Shown one piece after another: positions 27,401 to 36,587 of a stretch of 64,000 nucleotides of DNA. Source of the DNA: Nocardiopsis sp. JB363. GTDB lineage: Bacteria; Actinomycetota; Actinomycetes; Streptosporangiales; Streptosporangiaceae. A program made the position numbers and the translations under genes. The notes below the pieces were generated by a model. It had not been told where the DNA came from. It saw only the letters and a list, made by a program, of their open reading frames with translations, and did no database searches. How positions within the stretch are numbered: the stretch's first letter is position 1; each line of letters begins with the position of its first letter. The DNA is taken from assembly GCF_900143625.1 (NCBI RefSeq), contig NZ_FRFF01000135.1, positions 141,673-205,672 of the forward strand, read 5' to 3'.

Positions 27401-28609
27401 TCACCGTAGTTTCCGGGTGAGTTCGTCCAACGCTTCACTGAGCCCGAGCATGGCGTCGTCGTCGGCCACGTACGGGTCGTTCGGCCCCGGGTAGAGCAGT
27501 TGCCCCAGGTGGTGCGGGTCGTCGCCGGTGCGTGCGGCCAGTGTCGCCACCACGGCCTGAGACCCGGAATCGGTGTTCAGTCCCAACTTGGGCACCGAAC
27601 GTTCCAGGAAACCGGTCCGCAGGGCGGCCGCCACCCGGTCCCGGGCGCTCCGCGATCGGTACAGCCCGGCCCGCCCCTCGGTGGTCTCCGAGGCGCGCAC
27701 CACGACGGGCAGCGACTCGTGGACGAGGGCGCCCAACCTCCGGCCCCGCCAGAGGGCGAGCAGCAGCAGCGTCAGCGCGAGTGGCACCGCGGACCACAGC
27801 AGCCCGGCCGGGAGCAGGTCCTGGATGTCGGAGCCGCCGGCCTCCTGGGGAGCGTCCGGGCGCAGCCACACGACGTGCTCCGCCGACGTCAGGTTCAGCG
27901 CCAGCGCGGCGTTGCCGTCGGCGTCCAGGTCACGGTTGGTCAGGAAGGTGCCGGTGCCGACCACGGTGGTGGTGCCGCCGTGCGGAGAGTCCACCCTGAT
28001 CAGTGCGGACCCGTCGTCGGACGGATAGCAGGTCTGGGCGACCACAGCGTCGTCGGCGGAGTACAACTCGCCGGCGACTTCGGCGGATCCCGCGGCGGCG
28101 GCCGCGGGCAGTGCGCACTCCGGTTCGAGCGAGTCCTCGTCGTCGGCTCGACCGGTCACGTCGGTGCCCGGAGCGAACGCCTCCAGGGAGCGCAGGGAGG
28201 GCTGTACGAGCACGGTGTCCGTGCCCAGCTCGGACAGGGTGTCCAGCTCCTCGGGCAGCATCCGGTGGTCGAGGAAGACCAGGAGCACGGTGTCCTCGCC
28301 CGTGCGTTCCACGGCCTGTGCCGCCGACGCGGAGTCCCGCGCCACGGTGACGTCGGCGTCCTCGGCCAAGAGCCGGGAGAAGGCCCGCGCTCCGCTGGGC
28401 TCGGGGTTGCCCGGTTCCAGACGGCCGGAGGGGAACTGCTCACCGCCCAGGGACAGCAGGACCCCCACCAGGAGCAGCGCGGCGAACAGGACCACGGGGA
28501 CGCGTACCGAACGCCACAGTCGCCGGACGCCGCCGGAGTCGTGTTCGGCTCCGGGTCGGGGCCGTTCCCGAGTGGAGGGTGCGGGGGTGGTCGGTGCGGT
28601 CGACGTCAT
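27401..28609 (-). CDS. DUF4350 domain-containing membrane protein
   Basis: 402 residues. A membrane helix (about 38-54) precedes an exported Rossmann-like DUF4350 domain (to about 255; includes GARAFSRLLAEDADVTV and VLLVFLDHRMLPEE), then a second membrane helix (about 263-283) and a cytoplasmic tail starting RGRRLGALVHESLPVVVRASE. The domain resembles glutamine amidotransferase-like folds but no catalytic triad is apparent. Part of the conserved moxR-DUF58-DUF4129 gene set. ATGA overlap with the upstream gene. Confidence 0.87.
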   Translation of the reverse strand: MTSTAPTTPAPSTRERPRPGAEHDSGGVRRLWRSVRVPVVLFAALLLVGVLLSLGGEQFPSGRLEPGNPEPSGARAFSRLLAEDADVTVARDSASAAQAVERTGEDTVLLVFLDHRMLPEELDTLSELGTDTVLVQPSLRSLEAFAPGTDVTGRADDEDSLEPECALPAAAAAGSAEVAGELYSADDAVVAQTCYPSDDGSALIRVDSPHGGTTTVVGTGTFLTNRDLDADGNAALALNLTSAEHVVWLRPDAPQEAGGSDIQDLLPAGLLWSAVPLALTLLLLALWRGRRLGALVHESLPVVVRASETTEGRAGLYRSRSARDRVAAALRTGFLERSVPKLGLNTDSGSQAVVATLAARTGDDPHHLGQLLYPGPNDPYVADDDAMLGLSEALDELTRKLR

Positions 28610-29253
28610 CGTGCCTCCGCCGCGGTCTCGTCCCCGGTGACCACCGGACGGGCGGCGCTGAGCCGAACGTCCAGTTCGCGCAGGGTGCGGGCGGATTCGG
28701 GGGTGGCGACACGGTCGCCGTAGACCACGTCGTTGAAGATGCGGGCGCCCTCGCGCAGCCCCTCGGCCTCGCCGGGCAGCACGCCGGCGGCCTCGTCGGC
28801 GAGCTCGGTGGCGGTGCGCCCGGCCCGGGGGGCGATGATGGTCCGGTCCTCCAGGTCCACGCTGATGGCGCGCAGCCGTTCGGTGACCGCCTGGGCGAAC
28901 TCGCCGGCGGTCTCGTGTCGGTCGGCCGAGGCACGGTGGTCGGTCGCCGACCGGACCGTCCCCTCATGGACGAGGGCGTCGAGACGACGGTTGCGCGTCG
29001 GACGCAGGTACACGATGAGCACCACCACGGCGATCACGACGACCAGCAGGAGCAGGGCGGCCCACACCTGGCCGGGCAGGAACCCCTCGCCTGCCGTGAG
29101 CAAAGAGCTCAACCACTCCTCCACCCAGGCCAGGAAACGGTCGATGATCGAGGGTTCGTGTTCGCCGTAGAGGGGGTCGGAGAGTTCCTCGATGGCGCGA
29201 CGGCGGCCCTCGTCCCGGGTCACCTCCAGGGGCGCGGTCGTCGTGGGCCTCAC
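28606..29253 (-). CDS. DUF4129 domain-containing membrane protein
   Basis: 215 residues with one membrane helix (about 63-83) and the C-terminal DUF4129 cytoplasmic domain, whose conserved signature is GEFAQAVTERLRAISVDLEDRTII and RTATELADEA. Family members are associated with transglutaminase-like or MoxR systems in envelope biology, with no known activity. The GTG start overlaps the upstream stop (GTGA) and its own stop overlaps DUF4350, indicating translational coupling. Confidence 0.87.
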   Translation of the reverse strand: MRPTTTAPLEVTRDEGRRRAIEELSDPLYGEHEPSIIDRFLAWVEEWLSSLLTAGEGFLPGQVWAALLLLVVVIAVVVLIVYLRPTRNRRLDALVHEGTVRSATDHRASADRHETAGEFAQAVTERLRAISVDLEDRTIIAPRAGRTATELADEAAGVLPGEAEGLREGARIFNDVVYGDRVATPESARTLRELDVRLSAARPVVTGDETAAEAR

Positions 29254-30824
29254 GTGCGCGGCTCCGGCAGGTAGATCTCGGGACCGCTCGACTCGCCCCG
29301 CTGGGCGGCCTGATGCAGCTTCAGGTCGAGCCCCTCACGGCGCATCCGCAGATCGACGTAGAGCAGGGTGTTCACCCCGGCCACGAACGGTTGGGTGACC
29401 GCGTAGATCAGCACGGTGAGCAGGTAGGTGACCGCGCCGGCGAGGATCATGGGCCAGGCCGCGTCGGGGGAGGTCGCGCCGATGAAGCCGGTGATCAGGC
29501 TCACGGGGGTGCTCAGGACCATCTGCACCACCATGACGATGAGCAGGGTCAGGAGCCAGTAGCCCAGGGTGCGCCACCAGCTGCCCCGGGAGAGCTGCCA
29601 GGAACGCGCCATGGCCTGGAAGGGGCCCACCCGCTCCAGGACGACCATCGGCATGGCGAAGTACAGCCGGATCCAGATCCAGAGCGCGGGCAGGGCCACC
29701 GCGACCGCTCCGAGCAGACCGACCAGAAGGCCGACGGCCACACCGGCCCCACCGCCGGAGGCGTAGCCGACCATGACGCCGACGAGGATCGCGACGAACA
29801 GGGCGATGAAGAACACCAGGCCCATGACGAACCCGATGACCAACCTCAGCAGGGCGAGGCCGAGGATGGCGCCGATGCGACCACGGGCGGCCTCCCACGC
29901 CTGCTTCGGGGTGAGCTTGTGGCCGAGGACGGCCATGCCCGCGACCGCGGCCAGGAGGCCGAGCAGGATCGCCGCGCCCAGGTAGACGATCAGCTCACCG
30001 AGGTACATGAGACCCATGACCAGAGGTGAGGACGGGAAGAGCGGTGAGTTCGGGTCGACGGCCGCCGGATCGGCCATGATCTCGTCCAGGAACGTGGTGT
30101 AGTCGTCCAGGAAGAGCGTCGAGGCGATCGAGCTGAGGATGGTCGCCAGCGCCATGACGACGAGGGCCAACCCCATGGTGGTCTTCGGGTTGTTGCGGAC
30201 GTAGCTGAACGCCCCGTTGAAGATGTCGCCGAGGCTCATGGGCCGCAGCGCCACCACACCGGGCTTGGGCGCGTCGGGTCGCACGGGACCGTGTCCGTAG
30301 CCGCCCTGCGGTCCGTGGCCGGGGGGAGGTCCGTAACCGGGCGGGTACCCGGGGGGAGGTCCGTAACCTGGCGGGACGTTTCCGGGCGGGGGAGCGTAGG
30401 AGGGCTGTTCGCCGTAGGGCTGTCCGTGACCCGGCTGTCCGTACTGCCCGGGACCGTACTGGGCCTGTCCGTACTGAGCCTGTCCGTACTGGGCCTGCTC
30501 GTACTGCCCGGGACCGTACTGCTCCTGACCGTAGGACGGAGCTCCGTATCCCGGGGGTGCGTACCCCTGTGGTCCGTGCCCGGGTTGTGCGCCGTATCCG
30601 GGCTGAGCGGGGGGTGCGAAGCCGGGGCCATCGGTCCGTTCCGGGGGAGGCGTCGCCCCCTGGCCCGGGGCGGCCCACCCGGAAGGGGCCGCGGGGCTCG
30701 GGTCGGCGGGGCCCGGGGTCGGGTGCTCGGACCCGCCGGGGGTCCCGGAGCCGGGCGACCGCTGTTCCTCGGTGCCGTCCGGGGTCTCCCCGGACGTGTC
30801 CCGGTGGCCGTCCTCCTGGCTCAT
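29250..30824 (-). CDS. Multi-pass membrane protein (GDPD-membrane-domain-like) with YGQ-rich N-terminus
   Basis: 524 residues. The first 190 or so are Pro/Gly/Tyr/Gln-rich, with tandem AQYGQAQYGQ and QYGPGQYGQ units and later GYGPPPG repeats. A membrane domain with about six or seven helices follows, beginning ALRPMSLGDIFNGAFSYVRNNPKTT, similar to the glycerophosphoryl diester phosphodiesterase membrane domain family (no catalytic phosphodiesterase residues seen). First gene of the MoxR operon. ATG at 30824 has GGAGGG about 9 nt upstream; the in-frame extension to 30878 has no such site. It is divergent from mtrA across 448 bp. Confidence 0.85.
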   Translation of the reverse strand: MSQEDGHRDTSGETPDGTEEQRSPGSGTPGGSEHPTPGPADPSPAAPSGWAAPGQGATPPPERTDGPGFAPPAQPGYGAQPGHGPQGYAPPGYGAPSYGQEQYGPGQYEQAQYGQAQYGQAQYGPGQYGQPGHGQPYGEQPSYAPPPGNVPPGYGPPPGYPPGYGPPPGHGPQGGYGHGPVRPDAPKPGVVALRPMSLGDIFNGAFSYVRNNPKTTMGLALVVMALATILSSIASTLFLDDYTTFLDEIMADPAAVDPNSPLFPSSPLVMGLMYLGELIVYLGAAILLGLLAAVAGMAVLGHKLTPKQAWEAARGRIGAILGLALLRLVIGFVMGLVFFIALFVAILVGVMVGYASGGGAGVAVGLLVGLLGAVAVALPALWIWIRLYFAMPMVVLERVGPFQAMARSWQLSRGSWWRTLGYWLLTLLIVMVVQMVLSTPVSLITGFIGATSPDAAWPMILAGAVTYLLTVLIYAVTQPFVAGVNTLLYVDLRMRREGLDLKLHQAAQRGESSGPEIYLPEPRT

Positions 30825-31272
30825 CCGTTCCGCCCTCCGTGAGGTTCGGTTACTCTGCGCGAGCGTATTCGCTCTCATCCTGATCTGTCGGAAACCAACC
30901 TACCGGCCGGTTCCACCGCTCTTCAGTGGTATCGGAGTGTGTCCTATGACAACCGACGCACTTCATTCCTTTTGTATGCTTTCTGTTACCAACCGGCCAA
31001 GTCTCGGAGCTTTCCAGGTCTTCCTGGCCAGGGGCGACGCCGCAGGTGGCCGAAAACCGCCAAAAAGGGTCCAACACCGTTGACCGCACTTCCCACCGTG
31101 CCCGGAGCCGGCAAGGTTGGAGAAGATGAAACGCGGTTCCCGAAATCCCCTGACCGGGGAGCATGGGGACCGAACCACTGACGCCGCTTGAGTGTTCCAG
31201 GAGAGAGGAGTAGGCGCCGAAATCCCGCGTCGCCCCTGAGGCGACGCAGGCCCGACGGCGCCGGACACACCG
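30825..31272. promoter_or_regulatory. Divergent promoter region between the MoxR operon and mtrA
   Basis: 448 bp without a credible gene. It holds an ACCGGCCGGT perfect palindrome (30902-30911), an AT-rich patch with a TATGCT -10-like hexamer (30975-30980) and no hairpin terminator. It must carry both divergent promoters, but precise -35/-10 elements cannot be assigned by eye. Confidence 0.5.
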
Positions 31273-31950
31273 ATGAAGGGACGTGTACTGGTTGTCGACG
31301 ATGACCTCGCCCTCGCCGAGATGCTGGGGATCGTACTCCGGGGTGAGGGGTTCGAGCCCTCGTTCGTCCACGACGGGGACAAGGCCATGGAAGCCTTCCG
31401 CGAGACCAAGCCTGACCTGGTCCTCCTCGACCTGATGCTCCCCGGGGCCGACGGCATCGACGTGTGCCGTCAGATCCGCACCGAGTCCGGGGTGCCCATC
31501 GTCATGCTCACCGCCAAGAGCGACACCGTCGACGTCGTGCTGGGACTTGAATCGGGGGCCGACGACTACATCGTCAAGCCCTTCAAGCCCAAGGAGTTGG
31601 TGGCCCGCGTGCGCGTGCGTCTGCGCCGCACCGAGGAGCCCGCCCCCGAGGTCCTGCAGATCGGCGACATCAACATCGACGTCGCCGGGCACGCGGTGCG
31701 CCGGGACGGCGAGCAGATCAGCCTCACCCCGCTCGAATTCGACCTGCTGGTCGCCCTGGCCCGCAAGCCGCGTCAGGTGTTCACCCGCGAGGTGCTGCTC
31801 GAACAGGTCTGGGGTTACCGACACGCCGCCGACACGCGCCTGGTCAACGTGCACGTGCAGCGGCTGCGCGCCAAGATCGAGAAGGACCCCGAACACCCCG
31901 AGGTCGTCGTGACCGTACGCGGCGTCGGCTACAAGGCCGGTACCGCCTGA
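31273..31950 (+). CDS. mtrA: MtrA, OmpR/PhoB-type response regulator
   Basis: Essential or global actinobacterial response regulator linking envelope, division and development. The 225-residue protein has a receiver domain with acidic D9-D10-D11, phospho-acceptor Asp53 (LLDLMLPG) and Lys102 (KPFKP), then a C-terminal winged helix (about 130-225) with LTPLEFDLLVALARKP and the recognition segment RLVNVHVQRLRAKI. Phosphorylated by MtrB, encoded 16 bp downstream. Confidence 0.97.
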   Translation: MKGRVLVVDDDLALAEMLGIVLRGEGFEPSFVHDGDKAMEAFRETKPDLVLLDLMLPGADGIDVCRQIRTESGVPIVMLTAKSDTVDVVLGLESGADDYIVKPFKPKELVARVRVRLRRTEEPAPEVLQIGDINIDVAGHAVRRDGEQISLTPLEFDLLVALARKPRQVFTREVLLEQVWGYRHAADTRLVNVHVQRLRAKIEKDPEHPEVVVTVRGVGYKAGTA

Positions 31951-31966
31951 TCCGACCGAGATCCCC

Positions 31967-33730
31967 ATGACCGTGTCCGAACCCGAGGAGGGGCGACAGG
32001 CCGACCCCGAAGGGGATCGGCCGGTCCCCTCCTCAGGGCTGCCCGCTTCCGAGGACGCTCCGAGTGAATCCAACTCGGGCCTGACCCGTGCCTACCTCCT
32101 CGCCCAGCGCGCCGCGCGCGCACTGGTGCGCGGGGTGCACAGCAACTGGCGCCGTTCGCTGTACCTACGGGTCATCAGCACGACCCTGCTCCTGTCCATG
32201 CTCGTCCTGGTGGGACTGAGCTACGTGCTGATCTCCGAGGTCCGCGGCGGGCTGTTGGAGGCCAAGGTGAACGGGGCGGTCAACGACCACCGCGCCGGCC
32301 TCAGCTACGCCGTGGCGGAGTTGCAGGAGAACGAGACCAGCGACCGCGACCGCCTGCTCAACGACCTCGCGCGCGAGCTGACCAGCCGCAGCGGTGAGAC
32401 CGGGCTGTACGGCGTCATCGTGCTGCCTTCGGTCAGCGACGAACGCGGCTGGGCGACCGTCGACGAGGACACCGTCCAGGAGAGCGTGCCCGAACGCCTG
32501 GTCGAGCAGGTCCGCCACTCCGAAGTGCCCGATCAGCAGTACCACACGTACACGCGGATCGAGACCGAGGACGGTTCCATCGAACCCGCCCTGGTCGTGG
32601 GCGCCCAACTCACCCACGCCTACGAGCTCTACTACGTGTTCCCGCTCCAACACGAGCAGGAGATCCTGGACCTGGTCCAGAACACGGTCGCGCTCGTCGG
32701 CGCCCTGCTCGTGATCCTCCTCGGACTCATCGCGTTCATGGTCACCCGAATGGTGGTCACCCCGATCCGGTCCGCGGCGCTGTCGGCCGAACGGCTCGCC
32801 TCCGGCGACCTCGCCGAACGCATGACCGTGCGGGGCGAGGACGACCTCGCCCGGCTCGCGATGTCCTTCAACGACATGGCCGGCAACCTCCAGGAGAAGA
32901 TCCAGGAGCTGGAGGAGCTGTCCAAGGTGCAGCGCCAGTTCGTCTCCGATGTCTCACACGAACTGCGCACCCCGCTCACCACCATCCGTATGGCCGGTGA
33001 CCTGCTCTTCGACGATCGAGAAACGCTCGATGGCTCCCACCGGCGTTCCGTGGAACTGCTCCAGAGCCAGGTGGAACGCTTCGAGGAACTGCTTTCGGAT
33101 CTTCTGGAGATCAGCCGGCACGACGCGGGCGCGGCCACCCTGGGCATCGAGTCCTCCGACCTTCGCGACTCGGTGATGAAGGCGGTCGGCGACGCCGAGC
33201 AGATCGCCGAACGCCGCGGCATCAAGGTGATCCTGCGGCTGCCCGCCGACCCCTGCATGGCCGAGTTCGACACCCGGCGCATCAACCGCATCCTGCGCAA
33301 CCTGGTGGTCAACGCCATCGAGCACAGCGAGGGGCGCGACGTCGTGGTGGCCGCGGCAGGTGACCGCGACGCCATCGCGGTGACCGTCCGCGACTACGGG
33401 GTGGGTCTGAAGGAGGGGGAGGAGCACCTGTGCTTCGACCGCTTCTGGCGGGCCGACTATTCCCGGGTGCGCACCACCGGAGGCACCGGGCTCGGGTTGC
33501 CCATCGCCAAGGAGGACGCCGTCCTGCACGGCGGTTGGCTCCAGGCGTGGGGCATGCCGGGCCAGGGCTCCCAGTTCCGGCTGTCCCTGCCCCGACGCTC
33601 CGGTACCGAGCTGCGTGGTTCCCCGTTGCCGCTGGTGCCGCCGGAGATCGCCCTGGGCCGTAACTTCACCTCCTTGGGCGAACCGTCCGCCAAGGTGCGC
33701 GGTGGCACCGAAGACGAGGAGGTCTCGTGA
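31967..33730 (+). CDS. mtrB: MtrB sensor histidine kinase
   Basis: 587 residues. A cytoplasmic N-terminus of about 60 residues, a membrane helix (about 66-88), an extracellular sensor region, a second helix (about 243-263), a HAMP domain (MVVTPIRSAALSAERLASGDL), the dimerisation/phosphoacceptor box SHELRTPLTTI with His331, and an ATPase domain with N, D (DYGVGL) and G (GGTGLGLPIA) boxes. It phosphorylates MtrA. Its TGA overlaps the GTG of lpqB by 4 bp, the standard mtrA-mtrB-lpqB arrangement. Confidence 0.97.
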   Translation: MTVSEPEEGRQADPEGDRPVPSSGLPASEDAPSESNSGLTRAYLLAQRAARALVRGVHSNWRRSLYLRVISTTLLLSMLVLVGLSYVLISEVRGGLLEAKVNGAVNDHRAGLSYAVAELQENETSDRDRLLNDLARELTSRSGETGLYGVIVLPSVSDERGWATVDEDTVQESVPERLVEQVRHSEVPDQQYHTYTRIETEDGSIEPALVVGAQLTHAYELYYVFPLQHEQEILDLVQNTVALVGALLVILLGLIAFMVTRMVVTPIRSAALSAERLASGDLAERMTVRGEDDLARLAMSFNDMAGNLQEKIQELEELSKVQRQFVSDVSHELRTPLTTIRMAGDLLFDDRETLDGSHRRSVELLQSQVERFEELLSDLLEISRHDAGAATLGIESSDLRDSVMKAVGDAEQIAERRGIKVILRLPADPCMAEFDTRRINRILRNLVVNAIEHSEGRDVVVAAAGDRDAIAVTVRDYGVGLKEGEEHLCFDRFWRADYSRVRTTGGTGLGLPIAKEDAVLHGGWLQAWGMPGQGSQFRLSLPRRSGTELRGSPLPLVPPEIALGRNFTSLGEPSAKVRGGTEDEEVS

Positions 33731-35676
33731 GCCAGAAGGCACGAAGGGTCGCGTCGTTCCCGCGAGCGCTCTCCCCGGGCGTACGGCCCCGGCAGGGGCT
33801 GTCCCGGTCCGCGCGCGGCTTCGCCGCCGCCGCGCTCGCCTGCGTGACCCTCGCGGCGTGCGCGACCGTCCCCATGACCGGACCGGTCGTCCCCGGTGAG
33901 GGCGGCGACGTCTCCGGCGACCCCTATGACGGCTACGTGCGACTGCTGCCCGCGGGCCCGCAGCCCGGGGTGGCCCCCGAAGGACTGGTCGACGGCTTCC
34001 TCAAGGACATGGGCAGCTTCGAGGAGGACCACAAGGCGGCGCGCAGCTACATGCAGTCCGAGACCGCCGAGACGTGGTCCCCCAACGGCGCGGTGAGCGT
34101 GTTCAACGACCTCGACGCCGCCGACTTCGACGCCGAGATCAGCGACGACGGCCTCACCGCCAACGTCCTGGTACGCAGCAACCAGGTGGCGACCATCGAC
34201 GAGAGCGGCAAGTACGTCCCCACCCAGTCCCCGGCCACCCTCCTGGAGGAGACGTTCACCCTGGTCAGGGAGGACGGCGACCCCGAGGGCGAATGGCGGA
34301 TCCAGGACCTGCCCGACGAGCTGCTGCTCAGTGCGCTCGACATCGAACGCACCCACCGCCCGTTCAACCTCTACTACTTCAACTCCGAGCGCACGGCCCT
34401 GGTCCCCGACCCGGTCTACCTGCCCGTGAGCCCCGACCAACTGGCCGAGCGTCTGCTCCGCAAGCTCATCGCCGGTCCCACGGACTGGCTCGCTCCCGCG
34501 GTGTCCTCCGCGTTCCCGGAAGAGGCCGTCACCCGTCTGGAGGTCGACTCCGAGCACGCCGTGATCAACGTCAGCGGTATCGCCGAGATCGACGAGTACG
34601 ACATGGCGGCCCAGATCGCCTGGACACTGCGCCAACTACCCGAGGTCCAGGAGTTCACCCTCAAGGTCAACGGTGAGGAGGTCGCGTTCCCCGACTCCGA
34701 CGGGGAGAGCGCCGACCGGCCGCGCCCCGGCAGCGACCTGTGGTCGAGGGTGAGCCCCGGTGCGACGTCCGCCGACATCCGCGGCTACTACACCCAGGCG
34801 GGGCAGCTGTGGTCGGCCTCCGACTGGACCGCCGAGAACTTCGGCGACGCCGAACCGGTCCCCGGACCGCTCGGCCGCGGTGACCTGCAGTTGGACCGGT
34901 TCGCGGTCTCTCTCGACCAGAGCACCATCGCCGGCATCACCCTCGGTGGGAGCGAGGTCGTCACCAGTCTCGCCGACCCGGGCGCCCGAACCCGGGAGGT
35001 CCTCGACGAGGGCCTGTTCACCGACCTGTCCTGGGACATCGACAACAACCTCTGGGTGGTGGAGGAGACCCCCGACGAGGACGAGGACGACGAGGAAGAG
35101 GACGAGGGTGCCGGTCGGGAGGCCGAAGGAGACCCGAACCTCAGCGGTTCGGGGGCCGAGGAACCACCCGAACCGGGCGACAGCACCCTGTGGCTGCTCC
35201 GCGACGGTGACGAAGTGGTCCGAGCCCAGGTGAGCGGCTTGCGCGACCACTCCCTGGTGAGTTTCCGCATCTCCCGGGACGGCGCACGCGCCGCGGTCAT
35301 CACGGAGCAGGACGGTGAGCGCGCGCTCAAGGTCGGCCGAGTGGTCGACGACCGGGACGGTCAGGTCTCCGTGGGCGAGTTCATCACCCTCGCCCAAGAG
35401 GTGGAGGACGTCACCGCGGTCGCATGGCGCTCCAGCGACCAACTGGTGGTGCTGGGCAGCAGGGACGGTGGCACGCACCAGGCGATGCTGGTGGCGTTGG
35501 ACGGCGGCACCCCCGCGGCCAGCGCGGGCACCCCCGCCGCGGGCATGGTCACCATCTCCGGAGCACCTGGACAGCCGCTGCTCGCCGGCTCCGACGACGG
35601 CAACATCTGGGCTTCGAACGACCCCTTGAACTGGCAGAACGTCGTCGAGGGCGGATCGCCGACCTTCCCGGGTTGA
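33727..35676 (+). CDS. lpqB: LpqB, lipoprotein partner of MtrB
   Basis: 649 residues. A signal peptide with lipobox LAAC places the lipidated Cys near residue 39. The GerMN domain (about 230-330; AERLLRKLIAGPTDWLAP) and a C-terminal beta-propeller-like LpqB domain follow. A lineage-specific acidic insert rich in Asp/Glu (about 445-485) interrupts the propeller. LpqB modulates MtrB on the outer face of the membrane. Starts with GTG overlapping mtrB. Confidence 0.95.
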   Translation: MSQKARRVASFPRALSPGVRPRQGLSRSARGFAAAALACVTLAACATVPMTGPVVPGEGGDVSGDPYDGYVRLLPAGPQPGVAPEGLVDGFLKDMGSFEEDHKAARSYMQSETAETWSPNGAVSVFNDLDAADFDAEISDDGLTANVLVRSNQVATIDESGKYVPTQSPATLLEETFTLVREDGDPEGEWRIQDLPDELLLSALDIERTHRPFNLYYFNSERTALVPDPVYLPVSPDQLAERLLRKLIAGPTDWLAPAVSSAFPEEAVTRLEVDSEHAVINVSGIAEIDEYDMAAQIAWTLRQLPEVQEFTLKVNGEEVAFPDSDGESADRPRPGSDLWSRVSPGATSADIRGYYTQAGQLWSASDWTAENFGDAEPVPGPLGRGDLQLDRFAVSLDQSTIAGITLGGSEVVTSLADPGARTREVLDEGLFTDLSWDIDNNLWVVEETPDEDEDDEEEDEGAGREAEGDPNLSGSGAEEPPEPGDSTLWLLRDGDEVVRAQVSGLRDHSLVSFRISRDGARAAVITEQDGERALKVGRVVDDRDGQVSVGEFITLAQEVEDVTAVAWRSSDQLVVLGSRDGGTHQAMLVALDGGTPAASAGTPAAGMVTISGAPGQPLLAGSDDGNIWASNDPLNWQNVVEGGSPTFPG

Positions 35677-35786
35677 GCCGCGGACCACGTGGACGAACAC
35701 GCCTCGGCAATGGCCGGGCGCGGGGTTGTCCACAGGCGCGAAATCGGCTCTGGTGAAGTGGGCTCCGACCCCGCACCCTTGAGGAC

Positions 35787-36587
35787 ATGGACCACGACGG
35801 CGCACCCTCCCGAGGGTGGTCTCCGGGCCTGCTGTCCGGGCTCCGAGGCCACCTGTCGGCCCTCCTCACCGCACTCCTCGACCTCCTGCTGCCACAGCGT
35901 TGCGCGGGTTGCTCGGCGCCTCACGGGCCGCTGTGTCCCGACTGTCGGACACTGCTGGCCCATGGGCCGCGACCCTGCGTGCCACGGCCGGGCTGCCCAC
36001 CGACCTGGGCGGCGGGCGGGCACGCGGGACGGGAACGCCGGGTCCTGCTCGCCTACAAGGAACACGGGGACGGGCGGCTGGCCGGTGTGCTGGGGGAGAG
36101 GCTCGCCAGGACACTGCGGGCTTCGGGGTGGTCCGGGCCGGACGTGCTGCTCGTCCCGGTCCCGGGACGCTGGGGCACCAGAGCGGGAAGCGGTCGGGTG
36201 GCACGGCTGGCGCGGGAGTGCGCCCGCGGCGCGGGGCCCTCGGGCACGGCCGGGACGGCACCCGTCCTGAGGTACCGACACCCGGCCGGACGTCAGGTGG
36301 GGCTGGGGCGGGCGCGACGTCTGACCAACCGGGCAGGCGTGTTCGTGATCCGCCCACACGCGACGTTCGAACACGGAGGCCGGGTCGAACTGGTCGACCG
36401 GCCGGTCGTGGTCGTGGACGACGTCCTCACCACCGGGGCGACGCTCACGGAGGCGGCCCGTGCCCTGCGGGCGGAGGGCGCCCGGGTCGTGGGCGCGGTC
36501 GTGTCGGCGGAACGGGGACGCGCGTCGGAGGGGGCGACTTCGGGCACCGGTAATGTCCGGAGACCAAGGTTTTACAAACGTCCCTGA
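35787..36587 (+). CDS. ComF family phosphoribosyltransferase-like protein
   Basis: 266 residues. An N-terminal zinc-binding segment CAGCSAPHGPLCPDC (about 39-53) and a C-terminal type-I phosphoribosyltransferase fold with PRPP loop VVVVDDVLTTGAT are diagnostic of the ComF family. ComF is required for DNA uptake in competent bacteria, but in actinobacteria the role is unknown. Located after lpqB as in Streptomyces, with a gap of 110 bp. Confidence 0.9.
   Translation: MDHDGAPSRGWSPGLLSGLRGHLSALLTALLDLLLPQRCAGCSAPHGPLCPDCRTLLAHGPRPCVPRPGCPPTWAAGGHAGRERRVLLAYKEHGDGRLAGVLGERLARTLRASGWSGPDVLLVPVPGRWGTRAGSGRVARLARECARGAGPSGTAGTAPVLRYRHPAGRQVGLGRARRLTNRAGVFVIRPHATFEHGGRVELVDRPVVVVDDVLTTGATLTEAARALRAEGARVVGAVVSAERGRASEGATSGTGNVRRPRFYKRP

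Noticed and set aside
30825..31272. MtrA autoregulatory boxes in the mtrA promoter
   Set aside because: GTTAC sequences occur at about 30852 and 30984 but without a partner half-site at 11-bp spacing, so the assignment would be guesswork.
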